In this document: positions 7,932-11,125 of the stretch, one piece after another
Position numbering within the stretch: the first letter of the stretch is position 1
Layout: each line of letters opens with the position of its first letter
Source of the DNA: Bacteroidia bacterium
Lineage (GTDB): Bacteria > Bacteroidota > Bacteroidia > Bacteroidales > Azobacteroidaceae
Assembly: GCA_025999115.1 (NCBI GenBank)
Contig: BNWW01000057.1
Coordinates: 1 to 11,125 of the forward strand
DNA length: 11,125 nucleotides
Direction of reading: 5' to 3'
The notes under the pieces: model-generated
The model's database searches: none
The model's input: only the letters and a program-made list of their open reading frames with translations
What the model was told of the DNA's origin: nothing
Program-made: the position numbers and the translations under genes

Positions 7932-8340
7932 AGTTTTTTTCTTGCATGAATTTCTCTAATAATTCGGTCTTTTCTTTCAGTATCTGCTTATAAAGTTCTA
8001 TTTGTTGTTCGTATAATTCTACTACTTTATCCAATGGATTGAAAGTGCATTTATAGTGTGTAATATAACTACAACTACCCGTTGACTCATCCTGAAACGT
8101 ATTAGAAACAATATTAATCGCCCGCTCCTCATCAAAATTCTTCAAAACATCAATCGTAGTATTCAATTCCTTCGCAATTTTCTCCAAAACCTCATCCTCA
8201 ATCGTTTCCTGTCCTTCCAATCGCGAAAGGGTTGTCTGCGAAAAACCGATATTTTCGGCTAAAATTTCTTGCTTTATACCAAGCATCTCGCGCCAGCGTT
8301 TTACATTGCGGCCGTGATGTGTTTTGCGAATGGTATTCAT
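7930..8340 (-). CDS. XRE-family helix-turn-helix regulator, copy 1
   Basis: A 136-residue DNA-binding protein. Residues 12-66 form the five-helix HTH_3 fold: NVKRWREMLGIKQEILAENI, then the recognition helix around SQTTLSRLE (34-42), then IEDEVLEKIAKELNTTIDVL. Residues ~70-100 are the FDEE...NIVSNTF connector, and 103-134 form a charged, Leu-rich helix likely to be a coiled coil for dimerisation (LDKVVELYEQQIELYKQI). The start at 8340 is 20-26 bp downstream of a well-formed minus-strand promoter, and the gene ends in its own hairpin. It lies antiparallel between the immunity gene of the first toxin and the orphan cassette. A second copy sits at the right edge with an almost identical HTH half. 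A regulator of the locus or of itself is likely. The target is unknown, and retention merely as part of the mobile cassette unit is also possible. Confidence 0.9.
   Translation of the reverse strand: MNTIRKTHHGRNVKRWREMLGIKQEILAENIGFSQTTLSRLEGQETIEDEVLEKIAKELNTTIDVLKNFDEERAINIVSNTFQDESTGSCSYITHYKCTFNPLDKVVELYEQQIELYKQILKEKTELLEKFMQEKN
8127..8226. repeat. xre direct repeat, copy 1
   Basis: Matches 11026-11125 at an offset of 2899, with two mismatches in 100 bases (at 8194 and 8209); 8127-8193 is identical. It encodes the connector and HTH half of the regulator. Similarity is weaker towards the C-terminal coding end. The match probably continues beyond the window edge. Confidence 0.95.
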
Positions 8341-8365
8341 TGCTTTTTTCTTTGATTTGAAGTGG

Positions 8366-8396
8366 CAAAAGTAGCGGAATTTTTGGAATAATCAAA
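8366..8396 (-). promoter_or_regulatory. Bacteroidota-type promoter of the xre gene
   Basis: On the minus strand, TTTG (8396-8393), a 19-base spacer and TACTTTTG (8373-8366) match the Bacteroidota -33/-7 consensus TTTG ... TAnnTTTG. Transcription would start near 8360, about 20 bases before the ATG. TTTGATT (8351-8357) and AATCAAA (8390-8396) form a 7-bp inverted repeat flanking the promoter core, so one arm covers the -33 box. This could be the operator for autoregulation. Confidence 0.65.
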
Positions 8397-8420
8397 AGAA
8401 AACAAATGTTAATTAAAAAA

Positions 8421-8942
8421 TTACTATATTTGTCGCGATTATCTCGGTAGTATCACGCACATTACAGACGAAAACGGCAATATGGTACAGGAATTAAGTT
8501 ACGATGCATGGGGACGGTTGCGTAATCCCGCTACCAGACGATTTTTATCTCCTGCCCCGTATGTACAAAATCCGTTTTTCAGTCAGAATTTTAACCGGTA
8601 CAGCTATGCGCTGAACAATCCATTTAAATATACCGACCAAAGCGGGGAATTTATAGGATGGGTAGTAGCCGGTTTAATTTTAGGCGGGAAATGGTATCAC
8701 GATGGTTATAAGGCGAATAATAATGAGCCGAATCCTGTGAATTGGGATTGGAAAAATACAACTTATAGCGTAGGATATTCTTCAAATAATGATACTTTTT
8801 ATGCCGGTCTCGGATGGAATAATGATTATTCGATGTTAATCGGATATAATAGTACACAAGGAGTTGGAGGTGGATATGCGGTTAATGGCAGTCCCAATTT
8901 GTATCATCCGAATTATAATTACAATGCGCCGGAAGAGGCGGC
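8421..8942 (+). repeat. direct repeat, copy 2: truncated RHS core plus linker in the orphan cassette
   Basis: Counterpart of 5915-6562. The match begins at TTACTATATTTGTCGCG, only 24 bp after the -33 box of the xre promoter. It lacks the 123 bases corresponding to 6024-6146, keeps the reading frame, and ends with the 31-base identity at 8912-8942. Beyond this the two toxin ends are unrelated. Confidence 0.95.
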
Positions 8943-9477
8943 GGCGAAAGCTTATAATAATGCAGTGCAATTAGTAACTAAACAGCAAAGTGCAACAAGC
9001 AGTTGGGAACAAGTGATGTTCCAAAAATTGTATAATATCGTTCCTGCCGCTCAAAGTTTTGCTGTTGGAATTGATATAAATATGCTTGTGTATGAAACCA
9101 TTGTCCCGATAGAAGTTCTTATGATCTATAAAGGTCAAGATGCAGGCTCTATGTTATTTAATTGGTATGCTGGAGGTGGGGGTGGAATTTTGCTTGATGC
9201 CCAAGCTGTAGCAAAAATGACCAATTATTTTTATATAGGCGATCGGGTAAATGAATTGAGAGCAGATGACTTTTTAGGGTGGAATTCAGGTGGTGTAAGT
9301 TTTTCCATAGGTGAATTTGTTGTTGGAGGCGGTGCGGTTTCTTGGACAAATTTAAGCGGCAATAGAGGCTACTTAATAGGAATTACAGGAGAAGCCGGTG
9401 TCGGTGTTGGTATTATACCATTTGGCGTATCCGCGGGAAAAACTGCAACTACCAATTACGGACAGACAAAGTGGTAA
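8482..9477 (+). CDS. orphan RHS tip cassette (silent core fragment with an alternative toxin end)
   Basis: A 331-residue ORF whose Met corresponds to internal Met1709 of the full RHS protein. The same frame is open back to 8392 without another ATG, so there is no signal peptide, no YD cocoon and no convincing promoter. Residues 1-57 are an abbreviated RHS core: 41 residues including RLYD are missing, and the motif reads SPAP where the full protein has SPDP. Residues 58-~160 are the shared linker (GKWYHDGYKANNNEPNP, NYNAPEEAA). Residues ~165-331 are a different payload, strikingly Gly-rich (YAGGGGGILL near 227, then GGVSFSIGEFVVGGGAVSW and GEAGVGVGIIPFGVSAG). The alternating hydrophobic/Gly pattern would suit membrane-inserting strands, but I recognise no toxin family. 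Two membrane proteins follow 17 bp later. It is probably not expressed as a toxin alone and serves as a stored payload. Confidence 0.88.
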   Translation: MVQELSYDAWGRLRNPATRRFLSPAPYVQNPFFSQNFNRYSYALNNPFKYTDQSGEFIGWVVAGLILGGKWYHDGYKANNNEPNPVNWDWKNTTYSVGYSSNNDTFYAGLGWNNDYSMLIGYNSTQGVGGGYAVNGSPNLYHPNYNYNAPEEAAAKAYNNAVQLVTKQQSATSSWEQVMFQKLYNIVPAAQSFAVGIDINMLVYETIVPIEVLMIYKGQDAGSMLFNWYAGGGGGILLDAQAVAKMTNYFYIGDRVNELRADDFLGWNSGGVSFSIGEFVVGGGAVSWTNLSGNRGYLIGITGEAGVGVGIIPFGVSAGKTATTNYGQTKW

Positions 9478-9494
9478 TTTAAAACAATGACATA

Positions 9495-9938
9495 ATGGAT
9501 ATTACATCTAAAAAAATGCGCTTACCACTAATAATAGTGATGATAATTTGGGTTATTGGAGGGATAATTATAATGAATCATATTTCTAATAAAGAATTGT
9601 CGGAGCGAGCAGCAAAATACCATTTAGTACATATAGAAGATTCATTCAAAGGAATTGTAACTGATAATGAGTTTCAAAAGGAAACGTATTTAACACTTGA
9701 TGATTCTATCCATATTTATTTTTATTCGATGAACAATCCATCCTACAAGCCCATGGAATTTTACAAATTTATTTGGAATTATGATGTTTTGGAAAAACAC
9801 GCTAACTCGGATACTATCTATTTGTATCGAGCGAATCAGCAATATTATTTCATAATGAGTGATACGCACCAATCTATATACAGAGATGGACGTGCTATAC
9901 GAAAAAAAGTATTAAAAACAACAAATTTGACACAATGA
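9495..9938 (+). CDS. single-pass membrane protein, probable immunity protein of the orphan payload
   Basis: A 147-residue protein not assigned to a named family. Basic residues K6, K7 and R9 precede one membrane helix at 10-27 (LPLIIVMIIWVIGGIIIM), so the remaining ~120 residues should lie in the periplasm. That part starts HISNKELSERAA, then HIEDSFKGIV and TYLTLDDSIHIYFYS, a strand-rich pattern seen from memory in many small Bacteroidota membrane proteins found beside toxins. It begins 17 bp after the orphan tip, and its stop overlaps the next start as ATGA (9935-9938), which implies coupled translation. Position makes it an immunity candidate. A periplasmic domain would fit a toxin acting on the envelope. 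Both points are inference. Confidence 0.7.
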   Translation: MDITSKKMRLPLIIVMIIWVIGGIIIMNHISNKELSERAAKYHLVHIEDSFKGIVTDNEFQKETYLTLDDSIHIYFYSMNNPSYKPMEFYKFIWNYDVLEKHANSDTIYLYRANQQYYFIMSDTHQSIYRDGRAIRKKVLKTTNLTQ

Positions 9939-10393
9939 AATATAGCATTTTGCCAGTAAAAGACATTGTATACAAAACCCCTCTTTCAAAAGATGAAGTT
10001 TTGAATAACCTCTCTGCAAATATTAGCAAGAAGAATTATATAGGATATACATCCGGGAATTCATTTGTAATCCGGCGGGCAATCAAATATCAAAATTCTT
10101 TTTTGCCGCAAATTACAGGAGAAGTCAAGGAAGATTCTTATGAAACGCGGATTCATGTAAAAATGAAATTGCACAAACCTGTATTTGTTTTGACTGTAAT
10201 ATGGTTTTGTATTAGCTTTTTAGCCTGTATTTATACTACATATCTACTTTTTACAGAGCCTTTTGATTTATCGTTTTTAATGCCGCATTTGATGTTAATT
10301 TTTGTATTTTTACTTTTTTTCGGATTTTTTCAATGGGAGAGTCAAAAAAGTATCACAGATTTGAAAGAATATTTTGAGGCAGAACTTGTGTAG
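9935..10393 (+). CDS. two-helix membrane protein, second probable immunity protein
   Basis: A 152-residue protein. Residues 1-80 are soluble: LSKDEVLNNLSANI, then FVIRRAIKYQNSFLPQITGE and TRIHVKMKLH. This resembles a widespread unnamed family of two-helix bacterial proteins with a YxNSFLPxIxG motif, recalled from memory. Membrane helices are at about 82-105 and 113-133, followed by a charged tail (ESQKSITDLKEYFEAELV), so both ends are probably cytoplasmic. The start overlaps the preceding stop (ATGA). Two coupled membrane proteins after one Gly-rich toxin end suggest either a two-part immunity or one immunity gene plus one carried over from another cassette. The membrane topology is clear; the role rests on position. 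Confidence 0.7.
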   Translation: MKYSILPVKDIVYKTPLSKDEVLNNLSANISKKNYIGYTSGNSFVIRRAIKYQNSFLPQITGEVKEDSYETRIHVKMKLHKPVFVLTVIWFCISFLACIYTTYLLFTEPFDLSFLMPHLMLIFVFLLFFGFFQWESQKSITDLKEYFEAELV

Positions 10394-10414
10394 ATAATAT
10401 TGAAATCAAAAAGT

Positions 10415-10854
10415 ATGCAGAAAGTTTTAACAATTTTATTTTTAGGCTTTGTTGTTATGACACAAGCCCAAGAAGTCAGTACAAAAAAATCCAATTGGGG
10501 TGTTCAAGTTGGCATCCCTATTATTTCGATTTATCATGAATCAAAATTATTTGATAGCAATCGCGATCTGTTAGACGGTAATTCTACCAACGGTATCCTG
10601 TTTTATAACGAATTAAAGTTGACCGATAGAATCGTGCTTAAAACCGAAGGTGGATTGGGTGGTTATTTCCGCGAGTACAATCATGTACGCCTATTACTTA
10701 CCCCAACAATCGCTATTGAACCTCGATTTTACATTACGAAATAGGTGGGGGAGTGGGTTATTTATGGAGAGTGGGGCAAATTCCTTACGAGTTTGAGACA
10801 GAAGGGTTACATTTTATTGTTCAGTTGCGAATCGGTTATACTTTTCCGCATTAA
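10415..10854 (+). pseudogene. outer-membrane beta-barrel protein gene, frame-broken with probable internal deletion
   Basis: The ATG at 10415 starts a good signal peptide (MQKVLTILFLGFVVMTQAQ); the TTG at 10400 is less likely. The mature part (WGVQVGIPIISIYHESKLFD, TEGGLGGYFREY, LLLTPTIAIEPRFY) has barrel-like strands, and then the frame stops at 10742-10744. From 10732, the frame shifted by two bases continues for about 40 codons as HYEIGGGVGYLWR, ending LHFIVQLRIGYTFPH at the stop 10852-10854, a typical barrel finish with a terminal aromatic-rich strand. From memory, relatives carry some 70-80 residues between EPRxYY and the NYExGxGxGY strand. An out-of-frame deletion near 10725-10745 therefore fits better than a point frameshift. 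The gene is presumably inactive. Its 3' end overlaps the antisense xre copy 2 by 41 bp. Confidence 0.75.
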
Positions 10855-11125
10855 TTAAGGAGTTTTGCTGTTCCAATAATCTAATTCGTTCATCTTTTTC
10901 TTTTAACATTCGTTCATAGAGTTCTACAACTTTATCAATCGGATTAAATGTTGGATTATAATTAGCAACATTACCAACAAAAGAACCTTCTTGAAACGTA
11001 TTGGAAACAACACTAATCGCCGTTTCCTCATCAAAATTCTTCAAAACATCAATCGTAGTATTCAATTCCTTCGCAATTTTCTCCAAAACCTCGTCCTCAA
11101 TCGTTTCTTGTCCTTCCAATCGCGA
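10814..11125 (-). CDS. XRE-family regulator, copy 2, 5' part outside the window
   Basis: 103 residues are visible, starting inside the recognition helix (SRLEGQETIEDEV). The true start lies beyond the right edge, and the apparent start at 11119 is an internal Leu codon. Residues 1-45 of the fragment are almost identical to copy 1 (EKIAKELNTTIDVLKNFDEE). The tail then diverges: EGSFVGNVANYNPTFNPIDK, followed by a coiled coil YERMLKEKDERIRLLEQQ. The last dozen residues (AEKYNRFATEQ) are the antisense reading of the barrel gene's final strand, so the original xre end may have been replaced at a recombination junction near 10850-10860, or the genes naturally overlap. Unlike copy 1, no hairpin terminator follows. 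It probably marks the end of the orphan cassette and possibly the start of another one outside the window. Confidence 0.88.
   Translation of the reverse strand, partial: SRLEGQETIEDEVLEKIAKELNTTIDVLKNFDEETAISVVSNTFQEGSFVGNVANYNPTFNPIDKVVELYERMLKEKDERIRLLEQQNSLINAEKYNRFATEQ
11026..11125. repeat. xre direct repeat, copy 2
   Basis: Partner of 8127-8226 with two mismatches in 100 bases. It ends only because the window ends. With the RHS-core repeat it brackets the orphan cassette by homology on both sides. Confidence 0.93.

Noticed and set aside
8198..8395. 65-residue minus-strand frame overlapping the xre start
   Set aside because: Frame-shifted shadow of the HTH coding region that also runs across its promoter.
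8425..8432. TATATTTG, a match to the Bacteroidota -7 box, upstream of the orphan cassette
   Set aside because: The same bases occur inside the coding region of the full RHS gene (5919-5926), and no TTTG lies 19-21 bp upstream in the cassette, so it is probably a coding coincidence.
10400..10414. TTG start for the barrel protein gene
   Set aside because: The ATG at 10415 gives a compact signal peptide directly; the extra MKSKS adds nothing needed.
1..11125. tRNA, rRNA, CRISPR array, transposase or IS ends
   Set aside because: No spaced short repeats, cloverleaf, rRNA-like or transposase-like sequence was seen on either strand by eye. The duplications present are explained by the RHS core and the xre copies.

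Overview
The window looks like a chromosomal piece of an anaerobic Bacteroidota (order Bacteroidales or a close relative). The evidence is a type IX secretion (T9SS) C-terminal sorting domain, signal peptides ending in A|Q, a TTTG-N19-TAnnTTTG promoter of the Bacteroidota type, a Bacteroidota-style SpvB/FG-GAP/RHS giant protein, and low GC outside the RHS core. Species cannot be named from this stretch.

Layout. Positions 1-300 hold the 3' end of ribF (riboflavin kinase domain), a housekeeping gene bordering the island. Positions 401-7558 form one co-directional unit: a small T9SS-sorted protein carrying a single YD-like motif, a 2082-residue secreted RHS polymorphic toxin, and an overlapping lipoprotein gene that is the likely immunity gene. 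Positions 7564-7893 are a scar region with a terminator, the 3' remnant of a lost xre gene, and a tiny gene remnant. Positions 7930-8340 hold an XRE-family regulator on the minus strand with its own promoter and terminator. Positions 8421-10393 hold a promoterless-looking orphan RHS tip cassette, which repeats part of the RHS core with a different toxin end, followed by two translationally coupled membrane proteins that are probable immunity proteins. Positions 10415-10854 are a frame-broken outer-membrane protein gene. Positions 10814-11125 are a second copy of the xre gene, cut by the window edge.

How it works together (inference). This is an RHS toxin locus with at least one silent alternative payload. 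The full-length gene and the orphan cassette share near-identical DNA across the end of the core and the pre-toxin linker. One recombination there would delete 2383 bp and produce an in-frame RHS protein of 2080 residues with the second toxin end, directly followed by its own immunity genes. Each cassette is followed by an antiparallel xre gene or its remnant, so the repeating unit appears to be core end, toxin, immunity, reversed xre. The orphan copy has lost 41 codons of the core and has Ala in place of a conserved core Asp. It therefore looks like a stored payload and not an independent toxin.
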